Below are positions 1 through 10,094 of a stretch of DNA of 39,166 nucleotides, in pieces. A program made the translations under genes and the position numbers. Position 1 is the stretch's first letter. Every line of letters begins with the position of its first letter. The stretch is from Phycisphaerae bacterium (GTDB lineage: Bacteria > Planctomycetota > Phycisphaerae > Sedimentisphaerales > Sedimentisphaeraceae), in assembly GCA_015493385.1 (NCBI GenBank), contig WGDE01000010.1, positions 1 through 39,166 on the forward strand, in the 5' to 3' direction. The notes below the pieces were generated by a model. That model saw nothing but the letters and a program-made list of their open reading frames with translations, ran no database searches and was not told where the DNA came from.

Positions 1-1164
1 ACAGTTAATAATCTGACTATACAATTCTATAAGTTCTTTGGCGTGTCTCTCGATTGAGATTTGTTCGCTTAGAGAGTCGTCTTCTATTGCTTTTTTAGCT
101 CGCTCTAGATTTTCTCTGTTTAGATAATATTTTATTGCCTCGCTTAGAGCATTTATATTGCTAGGTTTATCAATAACCATCCCATGTCTCTTATCTGTGA
201 AGAGGTCGCAAGTGCCATTGAGAGATGTTGTGATAACTGGTTTTTGCATTGCCAATGCCTCAATCGTAAAGCGGCTAGCAGGGTCGTAATAGGTTGGCAA
301 TACTGCCACATCGCAGGCATTGAGTATCGTATCGATGCTGCCAATATGCCCGAGGAAGACAATATTATCTTCTATGCCTAGCGACATGATTAGTTTCTTG
401 TATTTGGCTTGCTTTCCGCTGCCTGCAATAACCAATCTAGCAGATTTCCCTTTTTCTTCTTTTGTAACTATTGCCAGAGCGAGCAAGAGTTCTTTCAATC
501 CTTTGAGTCTAAAATTGTTTGCAGCAAAAATAAATAGAGTGTCTTTTTTAGAGTGAGCTGGAAATTTTGCAAGAAGCTCATTTCTCTTCTCTAGCACTTG
601 AGACTCATCAAGGATTGTCTCGGGTAATTTTACCGCATTTCTAATAAGTGCTACTCTTTTATCGGGAAGATTATAATGAGAGATGAACGCTCTCTTAACA
701 GGGTTACTAAGCGCAGCGACTATCGTCTTACCCTTAGCAGAACAGAGTTTCTTTTCTGCGTTGACTAGCTTTAGTCTGCGAAGATTCGTCCAATGGGTTG
801 CCTTCTTGAATTCTGAAAGAAGTCCGCCATAACTATCGGCATTGCGCAAAAACGCTTCCTTATAGCTACCGCCTCTTGGTTGATAAACGTCGCAAAAATT
901 AAATGGTAGGGTGCTATGAATAATATCAAAGTTTGTCGTTGCAAGGTACTCTTTAAGTCTTGTTGCAAAGAGATCCATATTGACTCGCTTGGATTTTACG
1001 TCTGCGCAAAGAAGCTTTACATTCGCAGACGCACTCTTGCCAGTAGCGGCGAGTAATTCTACGTTGCAACCAGAAGAACTTAACTGCTCCGTTAGCTGCG
1101 CAATGCTTCTCTCGGCACCGCCGAGATCTATATTAAATCTTTCAATTATGATTGCTATTTTCAT
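1..1164 (-). CDS. GT4-family glycosyltransferase (LPS core type), 3' end truncated by window edge
   Basis: Manual translation of the minus strand from ATG at 1164 is open to position 1 (388 codons): MKIAIIIERFNIDLGGAERSIAQLTEQLSSSGCNVELLA...FIFAANNFRLKGLKELLLAL...GHIGSIDTILNACDVAVLPTYYDPASRFTIEALAMQKPVITTSLNGTCDLF. GT4-type C-terminal donor-binding pattern. Absent from the supplied ORF track because it runs off the edge. Confidence 0.9.
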   Translation of the reverse strand, partial: MKIAIIIERFNIDLGGAERSIAQLTEQLSSSGCNVELLAATGKSASANVKLLCADVKSKRVNMDLFATRLKEYLATTNFDIIHSTLPFNFCDVYQPRGGSYKEAFLRNADSYGGLLSEFKKATHWTNLRRLKLVNAEKKLCSAKGKTIVAALSNPVKRAFISHYNLPDKRVALIRNAVKLPETILDESQVLEKRNELLAKFPAHSKKDTLFIFAANNFRLKGLKELLLALAIVTKEEKGKSARLVIAGSGKQAKYKKLIMSLGIEDNIVFLGHIGSIDTILNACDVAVLPTYYDPASRFTIEALAMQKPVITTSLNGTCDLFTDKRHGMVIDKPSNINALSEAIKYYLNRENLERAKKAIEDDSLSEQISIERHAKELIELYSQIINC

Positions 1165-1186
1165 AGTTTTATTATTAGAGCTACCC

Positions 1187-2026
1187 TTAATTCTCAAATG
1201 GAATAGAACGTGATTTTTTAAGGTCGTGCCGCTTCATCTTTAATGCTTTAGCAAAGACCTGACCCAAAAACTTTTTATCCTGCGCAGTTAGCCTACTTGC
1301 GTTTATATAAGAAAGATAAAAACGCAGCTTCATAGTCCTTGAATATACACTCGACGGACTCGAATAGAATAGCTGCGCAATATCTTTGACTCTAAATCTC
1401 TGGGCAAAGATTGGCTTAAAGACTCTCTGCAAGTCAATTAAATAGAAGCCAGCTTCTCTGCCCCAGAAAATGTGGCACAGATAAAAGTCGCGGTGACGCA
1501 GTCCAAGGTTATGGAAACGCTGCGCAAATTCCCCTAAATTTCTGGCAAAGTTTTTTTGTTTACTTACATCAAACTCATCACTAGATTTATCAAAAAAGCT
1601 AGGGGTGGTTTTTTCTAGGCTTGTTGCATCGTAAATATTTTCAGTGATAAGTAGGCTTATTTCTTCAAACAATAAACCTGTCTTTGCGCCATAAGCAATT
1701 ACTTTTGGAGTTTTAATGTTTGCTGCCCTGAATTCTTCAATAGGCCCCATGTCATAGTTGGCAAGTGGTGCTTTTTTGCGGTGGTCAAGCCAGTTTTGCA
1801 ATTGAAGTTTACGAGGCGCGTGGTTGTAGAGCTTAAGATAGAAGATTTTGCTATCTAACTCAAAGCGAACTCTCTTTCTAAAATTTGCCAAACCTTTTTT
1901 GTCTAAGAACTCACCTCCTTGAAAATTATTAATTTTTTCAATGGAGTCTAGCCCTGCATCTTTAAAGAGTTTGGTGTATTCTCTATGAATCCACAACCCT
2001 TTGGATATTTGATCGAAGTCTCTCAT
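1187..2026 (-). CDS. Lipopolysaccharide core kinase-like protein (WaaP/Kdo kinase family)
   Basis: HRDFYLCHIFWG...FYLIDLQRVF kinase-like catalytic motif typical of WaaP/Kdo kinases; embedded in LPS genes. Confidence 0.85.
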   Translation of the reverse strand: MRDFDQISKGLWIHREYTKLFKDAGLDSIEKINNFQGGEFLDKKGLANFRKRVRFELDSKIFYLKLYNHAPRKLQLQNWLDHRKKAPLANYDMGPIEEFRAANIKTPKVIAYGAKTGLLFEEISLLITENIYDATSLEKTTPSFFDKSSDEFDVSKQKNFARNLGEFAQRFHNLGLRHRDFYLCHIFWGREAGFYLIDLQRVFKPIFAQRFRVKDIAQLFYSSPSSVYSRTMKLRFYLSYINASRLTAQDKKFLGQVFAKALKMKRHDLKKSRSIPFEN

Positions 2027-3042
2027 CTATCTTCGTACATCTCGTTATAATAATTTAGATAATCACCGCTGGCAACATTTTTTAGCCAAGTTGTATTCTC
2101 AAGATACCATTCGATTGTTTTTTCTATCTGCTCTTCAAATGTTACCGTAGGGCTCCAGCCGAGCTGTTGTTTGATTTTGCTAGAATCTATTGCGTATCTC
2201 CTATCATGGCCTGCTCTATCGGTTACATGTTTGATTAGAGATTTGTCTTTGCCTAGCTTGGATAAGATTAGCTCTATAACTTCAATGTTTGTTTTTTCGT
2301 TATTACCTCCGACATTATAAACCTCGCCGGATTTGCCATGTGTTAATACTTCCCAAATTGCGGTGCAATGGTCGTACACCCAAAGCCAGTCACGTATTTG
2401 AAGCCCATCTCCATAGACTGGCAAGTCTTTATCGTGCAGGGCATTGTTAATCATCAGAGGAATCATTTTTTCTGGGAATTGAAATTCTCCGTAGTTGTTG
2501 CTACATCTTGTTATATTGTAGCTAAGCCCATAGCTATGGCCAAAGGCGGCGACTAACATATCTGCTGAGGCTTTGCTTGCAGAGTAGGGCGAGTTTGGGC
2601 TAAGCGGTGTTTGCTCGGTAAATAAACCATCCTCTCCTAGCGAGCCATAAACTTCGTCTGTTGATACCTGTAAAAATTTCTCAATTTTTTTCTCAACAGC
2701 AGCGTTTAGTAAAGTGAGTGTGCCTTGGACGTTCGTCTCAATAAATATGCCTGGGTTGGTTAGCGATCTATCTACATGGCTCTCTGCGGCAAAGTTTACA
2801 ATTGAAGTAATTTCATATTTGTCTATTAGATTTGCAACAAGCTGCGCATCGCAAATGCTGCCTTTAACAAAGCAATGATTAGGATTATTTTGGTAACCAT
2901 CCAAGTTTTCTAGGTTTCCGGCGTATGTAATGGAATCGAGATTAAGCACAAATGTATCATCGTGATTGTCCAAAATCATCCTAACAAAGCAACTGCCGAT
3001 AAACCCTGCTCCACCTGTCACTAAAACATTCTTCATATTCAT
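2023..3042 (-). CDS. rfbB: dTDP-glucose 4,6-dehydratase
   Basis: NVLVTGGAGFIGSCFVR, STDEVYGSL, YSASKASADMLV; extended SDR; adjacent to rfbD/C/A. Confidence 0.97.
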   Translation of the reverse strand: MNMKNVLVTGGAGFIGSCFVRMILDNHDDTFVLNLDSITYAGNLENLDGYQNNPNHCFVKGSICDAQLVANLIDKYEITSIVNFAAESHVDRSLTNPGIFIETNVQGTLTLLNAAVEKKIEKFLQVSTDEVYGSLGEDGLFTEQTPLSPNSPYSASKASADMLVAAFGHSYGLSYNITRCSNNYGEFQFPEKMIPLMINNALHDKDLPVYGDGLQIRDWLWVYDHCTAIWEVLTHGKSGEVYNVGGNNEKTNIEVIELILSKLGKDKSLIKHVTDRAGHDRRYAIDSSKIKQQLGWSPTVTFEEQIEKTIEWYLENTTWLKNVASGDYLNYYNEMYEDR

Positions 3043-3096
3043 CCTTAACCATTTTTATCAATGCGTTCGTAGTAGAAAATCTTTAAGGGGTTTCCC

Positions 3097-3945
3097 TTAA
3101 GCGAGTCTAATATACTCATCAAGCATTTCTTGCCAAGTAGGGAGCTTGCGACCTAGCAATTTTTCAATCTTTGAACAGTCAAACTTACTGTTTAACGGTC
3201 TTTTTGCAGGAGCAGGAAACTCATCACTTGAACAGGGGAATATTTTAACCTCAATTCCAAGCTTTTCAAAGAGGTATTTAGCCATTTCAAATCGGCTTGT
3301 GTAACCATTAGCCGCAAAGTGGTAGATTCCTGTAGGGAATTGTTTTAGCAGTAAAATATCTCGTAGCGACTTTGAGACTTCTACGGTATGTGTAGGTGAG
3401 CCAATTTGATCATTAACTACTTTGATTTGATTTCTAGTGCGGGCAAAATCTTGGATTTTTGTAATGAAGTTTGCGCCATCTTTGCCGTACGTCCATTCAA
3501 CACGTATAATGCAGGCGTCTGCGTCAGAATCAAGAAGTAGATTCTCACCAAGTAATTTTGATGAGCCGTAAATACTAAGCGGTGCAGGTTTATCGAGTTC
3601 GGTGTAGGGTGATTCTTTCTTGCCATCAAACACAAAATCCGTGCTAATATGTATGACTGGGATTTTGAGTTTCTTGGCAATTCCTCCAAGCTTTCCAACG
3701 CTATAGCCGTTAACCTCATTTGCGACTATCTCATCAGACTCAGCTTTGTCAACGTTAGTATAGGCAGCGCAATTTATAACAAAATCACTGCCTTGCATGG
3801 AATCTTCAAGTTGTGAGGTATCTGTTATATCGAAATCTGGAAGATCGTAGCATTTAATATCAAATCCGCTAGAGAGCAATGTCTGTTGCAGATCGCTACC
3901 AAGCATTCCGTTTGCGCCGAGTATTGTTATTGTCTCTTTACTCAT
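3097..3945 (-). CDS. rfbD: dTDP-4-dehydrorhamnose reductase
   Basis: ITILGANGMLGSDL, NCAAYTNVDKAESD, STDFVFDGKKESPYTELDKPAPLSIYGSSKLLGE; RmlD family. Confidence 0.96.
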   Translation of the reverse strand: MSKETITILGANGMLGSDLQQTLLSSGFDIKCYDLPDFDITDTSQLEDSMQGSDFVINCAAYTNVDKAESDEIVANEVNGYSVGKLGGIAKKLKIPVIHISTDFVFDGKKESPYTELDKPAPLSIYGSSKLLGENLLLDSDADACIIRVEWTYGKDGANFITKIQDFARTRNQIKVVNDQIGSPTHTVEVSKSLRDILLLKQFPTGIYHFAANGYTSRFEMAKYLFEKLGIEVKIFPCSSDEFPAPAKRPLNSKFDCSKIEKLLGRKLPTWQEMLDEYIRLA

Positions 3946-4072
3946 TGTTTTGTTGCCTTTGTATTGCTATTTTGGGTCCATATTGTGGGGTTATATGTAT
4001 GTGTATCTGTGATTTATTGTTATATGCTATTTTTTCTCACCCCAATTCGGCGGTAGATTTCTAAGGGTTCCC

Positions 4073-4624
4073 TTAAAATTTAGGTAACATATTCTCGTCA
4101 ATCTCAGAAAGCCGTAAACCATTGCTGTCTTTTTCAGATAAATTAGGAGTATTGACAGGCCAATTAATATCCAAATCGGGATCATTCCAAATAATTGCAC
4201 CTTCGTAGTCTGGCTTGTAATAGTTGGTGCATTTATACGCAAAGAGGGCAGTTTCGCTCAATACACAAAACCCATGTGCAAATCCTTCTGGAATATAGAA
4301 CTGCCTTTTATTCTCACTATTTAGAATTACGCTCTCTGTTTGCCCAAATGTTGGTGACCCAACTCGTATATCAACGGCAACATCAAATACTTCGCCGTCT
4401 AATACCTGTACCAGCTTGCCCTGTGGGCTTGGATTTTGGTAATGAAGCCCACGTAAAACGCCTTTGGCTGAAAGGCTCAAATTGTCTTGTACGAAGGTAA
4501 CATTGAGCCCCACATCATGATATCTCTTTGCGTGATAAGTTTCTGTGAAGAAGCCTCTCTTATCTCCAAAAACTTTGGGTTCTATTATTAAAGCACCATC
4601 TAATTTTGTTTTTATAACATTCAT
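4073..4624 (-). CDS. rfbC: dTDP-4-dehydrorhamnose 3,5-epimerase
   Basis: [38 protein letters not shown]; RmlC family. Confidence 0.97.
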   Translation of the reverse strand: MNVIKTKLDGALIIEPKVFGDKRGFFTETYHAKRYHDVGLNVTFVQDNLSLSAKGVLRGLHYQNPSPQGKLVQVLDGEVFDVAVDIRVGSPTFGQTESVILNSENKRQFYIPEGFAHGFCVLSETALFAYKCTNYYKPDYEGAIIWNDPDLDINWPVNTPNLSEKDSNGLRLSEIDENMLPKF

Positions 4625-5493
4625 CGATTTATCATCTCAATAAGATACTTGCCATATTCATTGTTCTTTAGAGGCTCGGCTTGATTAATGACTTCTTGCG
4701 CAGTTATCCATTTGTTATGAAAAGCTATTTCTTCGGGGCAGCAGACCATCAATCCTTGTCTTTGTTGTATTGTTTGCACGTAATTTGAAGCTTGGAGCAT
4801 TGCTTCGTGCTCTCCAGTATCTAGCCATGCAGTTCCACGCCCTAGCATCTTAGCGTTGAGCTTGCCGAGTTTGAGATATTCTTTGTTCAAATCTGTTATC
4901 TCTAACTCTCCTCTAGCTGATGGTTTGATTTGTTCGGCTAGCTCGCTGACCTGTGAGTCGTAGAAGTATAAACCGACCGCAGCATAGTTAGATTTTGGAT
5001 TTATTGGTTTTTCTTCTAGACCTAAAACCTTGCCATTATTGTCGTATTCAATCACACCGTAACGCTGCGGGTCTTTGACGTAGTAACCAAATATTGTAGC
5101 GTTATCTTTATCAGCGTTTGCTGCTTGGAGATCTTCGATTAGTCCATGCCCGTAGAAAATATTATCGCCTAGAACTAAAGCGGCGGGAGAGTTATCTAGA
5201 AACTCTTTACCTATTATAAATGCCTGCGCAAGACCGTCAGGGGATGGTTGTTCTGCGTAGCTTAGCGATAAACCCCACTGTGAGCCATCACCCATAAGCT
5301 TTTTGAATAGGGGTAAATCTTGCGGTGTAGAGATAAGCAGGATTTCCCTAATTCCTGCAAGCATTAGCGTAGAGAGAGGGTAATAAATCATTGGCTTATC
5401 GTAGATAGGTAGTAATTGCTTACTAACCGAACGAGTTAGCGGGTAAAGCCTCGTACCAGAGCCACCAGCTAGTATTATTCCCTTACGTTGCAT
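4621..5493 (-). CDS. rfbA: Glucose-1-phosphate thymidylyltransferase
   Basis: [54 protein letters not shown]; RmlA family. Confidence 0.97.
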   Translation of the reverse strand: MQRKGIILAGGSGTRLYPLTRSVSKQLLPIYDKPMIYYPLSTLMLAGIREILLISTPQDLPLFKKLMGDGSQWGLSLSYAEQPSPDGLAQAFIIGKEFLDNSPAALVLGDNIFYGHGLIEDLQAANADKDNATIFGYYVKDPQRYGVIEYDNNGKVLGLEEKPINPKSNYAAVGLYFYDSQVSELAEQIKPSARGELEITDLNKEYLKLGKLNAKMLGRGTAWLDTGEHEAMLQASNYVQTIQQRQGLMVCCPEEIAFHNKWITAQEVINQAEPLKNNEYGKYLIEMINR

Positions 5494-5552
5494 ATTACTC
5501 TGCCTTTTATAATAATCTTAAATACATGTGTCAGCTAAATATGCAGTCACGC

Positions 5553-7715
5553 CTATTTTAATAACTGCGTCTCGTATAGTCGCTTATAGATAGCGCAGTT
5601 TTGCGCTAGTTCGTCATGAGTTCCTTGAGCGATTACTTCACCAGCATCTATTACTGCAATAGAGTCTGCTGATATTACAGTGCTAAATCTATGCGCGATC
5701 AAGAAGCAGGTTCTTCCCTTCATTATAGTTGACAGGGCGTTGTGAATCTTCATCTCACTATCTGCGTCAACCTGACTCATTGCTTCATCAAAAATTAGAA
5801 TGGCAGGGTTTTTAAGTATCGCTCTAGCGATAACTATTCTTTGCAGTTGCCCGCCACTGAAACCAGAGCTATGCTCACCTATCATGGTGTTGTAGCCATC
5901 AGGGAGCCGCTCAATGAATTCGTGTGCAAAAGCTTTTTTAGATGCTTCAACTATCTCTTCCATTGTCGCATCTGGTTTGCTATAGCTTATGTTATTGGCG
6001 ACAGTGTCGTTAAAAGTAATGATACCCTGAGTTACCATACCAATCTGACTGCGCAGGCTTTTTGCGGTTGCTTTGTGGATATCTTTTCCGTCAATAGTAA
6101 TTTGCCCACTGTCAGGGTCGTAGAATCTTGGTATGAGATTAATTAAAGTCGACTTACCACTTCCGTTTGACCCAACAATGGCGATTGTCTGACCCGCCTT
6201 TACTTTTAGGTTTAAGTTTCTAAGGGCTGCCGACTGGGCGTTAGGGTAAGTAAATGTGATATCCTTAAAGACAATTTCTTCTTTCATTGGCTCAAGCTCG
6301 AACGCATCAGGCTCTTCATGTTCGAGTGGATAATCAATGACTTCAAAAACCCTCTCTGCAGCGGCATTTGCAGCTTGGACATTATTCCAAACACCGCTTA
6401 CTTTTCTGATTGAATCTGCCGCAGTGCCAAGGAAAGCGAGTAGGACGAAGAATTCAGACGGTTCTATATTTCCCTTAGTTACCCATGACGCTCCAAATAT
6501 CAATGCGGCCGCGCAGGCTATCATGCCGAGCACTTCTAGTAGAGGGTTTGTCATCCTCTCAATTCGAGAGACCTTCAAGAGCCTTTTGATTAGAATTTCA
6601 TTTGCCTCTCTATAGCTTTTAACTTCATGGTCTTGGCGATTGTAGACTTTAATAACTCGAAGGGCTGCCATTGCTCCTTGGATAAGTCCGAGCATTCGAG
6701 ATGTAGATTGTAGAGATCGTTTGCTAGCTTTCTTAATCTTTCTACCTAATATGCCAAATGCAGCAATGGTAAATGGCGCGGCAGCTATAAATATTAATGT
6801 CATCTGCCAATTTATACATACAGCCATTCCAATACAAGAAGCGGCTTTGATTGGCTCTCTGATTGTTTTGCCAAGAAGAACTTTGACCCCTTTTCCGCAT
6901 TGAGCCACATCATTAATCAAGCGACTTGTTGTATCGGAAGTTCCCTTACTAGAGAAGAAACCAACTGGCATATTGACGATATGCCTGAATAGGTCGTCTC
7001 TGAGTTGGCCTACGGCGATATTCATAATTTTGTCTGCTAAATACGTTTGGAAGAATCTAGCGATACAACGAAATATTGTTAGTGCCAACATGACAATCAT
7101 TACGATAATGATTGCCTTAGCTTTAACATCTTTGGTTTCATTGCGTGGTAAGAAGCTTGCCGGCCATTGCATTGTATCGTAGTAGAAATGATATTTGGGC
7201 GGCTTGGCATGGATTTCTTTTCTCTCGGTTTCTCCTAGAGAATTGGTACGCAAAAACTGAATTGTAAGATCAGATACATTTTTTGTTGTAGCTAGTTCTT
7301 CAAGAAGTTTGGTTGAAGGAATATTTGGGATTTTTTCACTGATTGCGTTGCCAACTCCAATGATTCTATCTTGGCTCATTAACCCAGCTTCATCAGCCCA
7401 TCCTTCTTTATTTACCTTTGTTATTAAGAGGTAGTGGTTAATTCCTCCGTCTGAACTGTCGTTTTGATAATCTGTGATGTCTGGAACATAAAATTTCATA
7501 TCGTATCTATTGCTAGAAATTTTACGATCCACCCATCCGTGTAGCCCCTCGCTACCCATCATAACTTTTAAAATTGGCAAGAGTGTTAAGAAGCTCGTGG
7601 TAAACATCATTGCGATTAGTATAGACCACAAGACTACACCGATAACTCGCTGCCACTGGTTCCAAACATATTTCCATATACGTTTAAATGCTGCTAAATT
7701 GTCTTTTTTTTTCAT
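5553..7715 (-). CDS. MsbA-like ABC transporter (fused permease/ATPase) with PDZ-like insertion between TM1 and TM2
   Basis: Walker A IVGSNGSGKSTL, signature SGGQLQRIVIARA, Walker B LIFDEAMS; ABC exporter TM region; residues about 72-172 resemble a PDZ domain (LLITKVNKEGWADEAGLMSQDRIIGVGNAISEKIPN...DLTIQFLRTNSLGETERKEIHAKP). Confidence 0.93.
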   Translation of the reverse strand: MKKKDNLAAFKRIWKYVWNQWQRVIGVVLWSILIAMMFTTSFLTLLPILKVMMGSEGLHGWVDRKISSNRYDMKFYVPDITDYQNDSSDGGINHYLLITKVNKEGWADEAGLMSQDRIIGVGNAISEKIPNIPSTKLLEELATTKNVSDLTIQFLRTNSLGETERKEIHAKPPKYHFYYDTMQWPASFLPRNETKDVKAKAIIIVMIVMLALTIFRCIARFFQTYLADKIMNIAVGQLRDDLFRHIVNMPVGFFSSKGTSDTTSRLINDVAQCGKGVKVLLGKTIREPIKAASCIGMAVCINWQMTLIFIAAAPFTIAAFGILGRKIKKASKRSLQSTSRMLGLIQGAMAALRVIKVYNRQDHEVKSYREANEILIKRLLKVSRIERMTNPLLEVLGMIACAAALIFGASWVTKGNIEPSEFFVLLAFLGTAADSIRKVSGVWNNVQAANAAAERVFEVIDYPLEHEEPDAFELEPMKEEIVFKDITFTYPNAQSAALRNLNLKVKAGQTIAIVGSNGSGKSTLINLIPRFYDPDSGQITIDGKDIHKATAKSLRSQIGMVTQGIITFNDTVANNISYSKPDATMEEIVEASKKAFAHEFIERLPDGYNTMIGEHSSGFSGGQLQRIVIARAILKNPAILIFDEAMSQVDADSEMKIHNALSTIMKGRTCFLIAHRFSTVISADSIAVIDAGEVIAQGTHDELAQNCAIYKRLYETQLLK

Positions 7716-7738
7716 AGTTATCCATTATTTAACCGTAG

Positions 7739-7763
7739 GGGACCTCTCATAATTAGAGGTCCC
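7739..7763. other. Perfect 9-bp hairpin upstream of the ABC exporter gene
   Basis: GGGACCTCT-cataatt-AGAGGTCCC between lpxI 3' end (7970) and the exporter start (7715). Confidence 0.6.
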
Positions 7764-7969
7764 TTCATATTGCAGGGAATTTTACCAGAGAACTAAGGTT
7801 TGGTCAAAGGCATTCTACTATGATATGGGCGCAATATTGCGCTTGATATATAGTGTTAGTCGTCAGTGATTAGGGGGTAGCGTTGCAAGCGTTACTCAAC
7901 GTTCATCTGCGTTTAAAATCTTTTGGTCGTTTATGAAGATAAACCGCTCTAATCCGTTCCGTTTGTGGG

Positions 7970-8827
7970 TCAGTGGCCAACAATGGCTATTTTTAGTTTG
8001 TCTGCGAGTTCAATTGTTTCTGGTTTGTCGATGATTATAGTCTTGCCCGCTTCAATGACGAGGCATTTGGCATTAGCTTCTTTTAAGCCCTTAATCGTTT
8101 CTACGCCAACGCAAGGAACATCAAAACGCATATCTTGGTCTGGTTTTGCTGTCTTTATTAGAGTCCAGCCGCCTTTTTTGCAAAGCTCGCCAGCGCGTTT
8201 TATCATTCTTGCGGTTCCCTCAATAGCCTCGACTGCTATGATGTCGCCGTCGCTAACGGCAATCGCTTGACCAATATCAAGCTCTCCCATTTTTTTGACG
8301 AGTTTCCAGCCAAACTCTATATCATCTAAAACACCAGAACTCGGTTTGGTTTTTGTCATAGTACCTTTAGTTGCCAAATGCTCCTTGCAGTATTTTGTTG
8401 AGTCTATCAAATTGATTCCTCCGCTTGAGAGTTCATCTGCTAATGCGCACAGAAGGGTGTCGTTTCGTTTGTCTTTGCCGCGCAGCCTGATAAAGTATGT
8501 CCTAAGAACTCGCCAGTCTGGTAAGTATGCTAAGATAAGCTTGAAGATGGAACCGTCTTGAAGTCGCTTCTTTGAAACTCTACCTACCATTACAGTGTCA
8601 CTTGCACCATATTTTCTAAGTTTTGATATCCAAGCGCCAAGCCGAGCGATTGGGACTTCGTGAAATTCATCTACAAGGCTCGCAAGTTCCGGTTCGGCAT
8701 TACCGCTCAGAGCCGCGCAGACAACACGGACGCCGCGTTTCTTGGCACCTTGGGCGATTATGAAGGGCAACCTACCCTGACCTGCAATAAGACCAATAAT
8801 TTGCTCAGATGAATTTTTCACTCTCAA
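7970..8827 (-). CDS. lpxI: UDP-2,3-diacylglucosamine diphosphatase LpxI (DUF1009)
   Basis: IGLIAGQGRLPFIIAQGAKKRG, VMVGRVSKK, LLCALADELSSGGINLIDSTKY, CVGVETIKGLKEANAKCLVIEAGKTIIID; adjacent to lpxD. Confidence 0.92.
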   Translation of the reverse strand: MRVKNSSEQIIGLIAGQGRLPFIIAQGAKKRGVRVVCAALSGNAEPELASLVDEFHEVPIARLGAWISKLRKYGASDTVMVGRVSKKRLQDGSIFKLILAYLPDWRVLRTYFIRLRGKDKRNDTLLCALADELSSGGINLIDSTKYCKEHLATKGTMTKTKPSSGVLDDIEFGWKLVKKMGELDIGQAIAVSDGDIIAVEAIEGTARMIKRAGELCKKGGWTLIKTAKPDQDMRFDVPCVGVETIKGLKEANAKCLVIEAGKTIIIDKPETIELADKLKIAIVGH

Positions 8828-8845
8828 TGAGCCTTCCTTGAGATA

Positions 8846-9877
8846 TTATTGTTTGCTCTCTAATTCATCAAGACGTTTTTTAAGTTTATTTATTGTCTGC
8901 CGCATCTCTGGGAGTTTTGCAAATGTTCGATATGCTCTTTTAGCCTGAGAAGCTTCTATCGCTGGAGAACCTGCCATAATCTTCCCATCTTCGACATCGT
9001 TGATAATTGCCGACCCAGCCGCTAGCATCACCATATTGCCGACTTTCAAATGGCCAGTAACGGCAGATTGACCGCCGATTACACAGTATTGACCAAGTTC
9101 GGCAGTTCCTGCAATTCCAACCTGTGGAACAAGTAAACAGCCTGCGCCAATTTTTGCCCCATGACCAATCACTACAGAGTCCCCAATTTTAGCTCCAGTA
9201 CCAATGACTGTATCCATTAAAGAACCACGCTCAATAGCAGCGTTGGCTCCTATTTCTACATTATCCTCAAGGATTACCTTACTTATGTGAGGGATCTTGT
9301 GATGCTCTCCATTATGAGTTGCAAAACCAAAACCATCTTGGCCAATTGTTGCGTTTGCCTGAATAATAACGCCACTACCAACGATGCAGTCATCAAAAAT
9401 AACGGCGTTTGGGTATAAAATACAGTTGTCTCCGATTTTTGTGTTTGGCCCTACAAAAACGCCAGGATAAATATTGCAACCAGAGCCAATCTCTACATTA
9501 TCAGAGATTGTTACAAAATCTTGAATATTGCTATTTTCTCCAATCTTGGCAGTTTTGCTTACACTTGCCTTTTCACTTATTCCGCAAGAGGGGTGCTTGC
9601 GATGGCCAAACATAAACTCTGCTATCTGGCAGAATGCATAGTATGGATCGTCAACAAGCAAAAGTGCCTGCGCAGATGAGGATGTTTCTTTATCTGTAAT
9701 TACCGCAGAGGCTTTTGTTGTTGTTAAGTGCTTTCTGTATTTTTTGTTTGATAAAAAGCTGATATCTCCAGCCTTTGCCTCCATAAGCGGTGCGATATTG
9801 GTTATTGTGAGATTTTCATCTCCAATTACTTTGCCACCTACAGACTCAGCAAGCTCACCAAGAGTTTTATTTTGCAT
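8846..9877 (-). CDS. lpxD: UDP-3-O-acylglucosamine N-acyltransferase
   Basis: Hexapeptide-repeat left-handed beta helix; TIGQDGFGFATHNGEHHKIPHISKVILEDNVEIGANAAIERGSL...GQSAVTGHLKVG. Confidence 0.96.
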   Translation of the reverse strand: MQNKTLGELAESVGGKVIGDENLTITNIAPLMEAKAGDISFLSNKKYRKHLTTTKASAVITDKETSSSAQALLLVDDPYYAFCQIAEFMFGHRKHPSCGISEKASVSKTAKIGENSNIQDFVTISDNVEIGSGCNIYPGVFVGPNTKIGDNCILYPNAVIFDDCIVGSGVIIQANATIGQDGFGFATHNGEHHKIPHISKVILEDNVEIGANAAIERGSLMDTVIGTGAKIGDSVVIGHGAKIGAGCLLVPQVGIAGTAELGQYCVIGGQSAVTGHLKVGNMVMLAAGSAIINDVEDGKIMAGSPAIEASQAKRAYRTFAKLPEMRQTINKLKKRLDELESKQ

Positions 9878-9949
9878 GATCGATAAATTCCTTAAAGGTT
9901 CTTTGTTCTAATCCCAAATTATATAGCCCAATAAGGATAAGGTCAAATA

Positions 9950-10006
9950 GTAAAACTGGGACTGGTACGTTCGGCCTTCGGCCGGTTGCAGGTGTCCCAG
10001 TTTTAC
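9950..10006 (-). repeat. 57-bp palindromic repeat, copy 1
   Basis: GTAAAACTGGGAC...GTCCCAGTTTTAC perfect 13-bp terminal inverted repeat with inner hairpin CGGCC-TTC-GGCCG; reverse complement aligns gaplessly with the copies at 10038 and 17521. Confidence 0.85.
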
Positions 10007-10037
10007 TGCGATTGAAAGTGACGTACTGGGTTGGACC

Positions 10038-10094
10038 GTAAAGCCGGTACAGGTACAACCGGTCTTCGACCGAACATACCAGTCCCGGTTTTAC
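10038..10094 (+). repeat. 57-bp palindromic repeat, copy 2
   Basis: GTAAAGCCGGTACAGGTACAACCGGTCTTCGACCGAACATACCAGTCCCGGTTTTAC; inner hairpin CGGTC-TTC-GACCG; inverted relative to copy 1. Confidence 0.85.
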
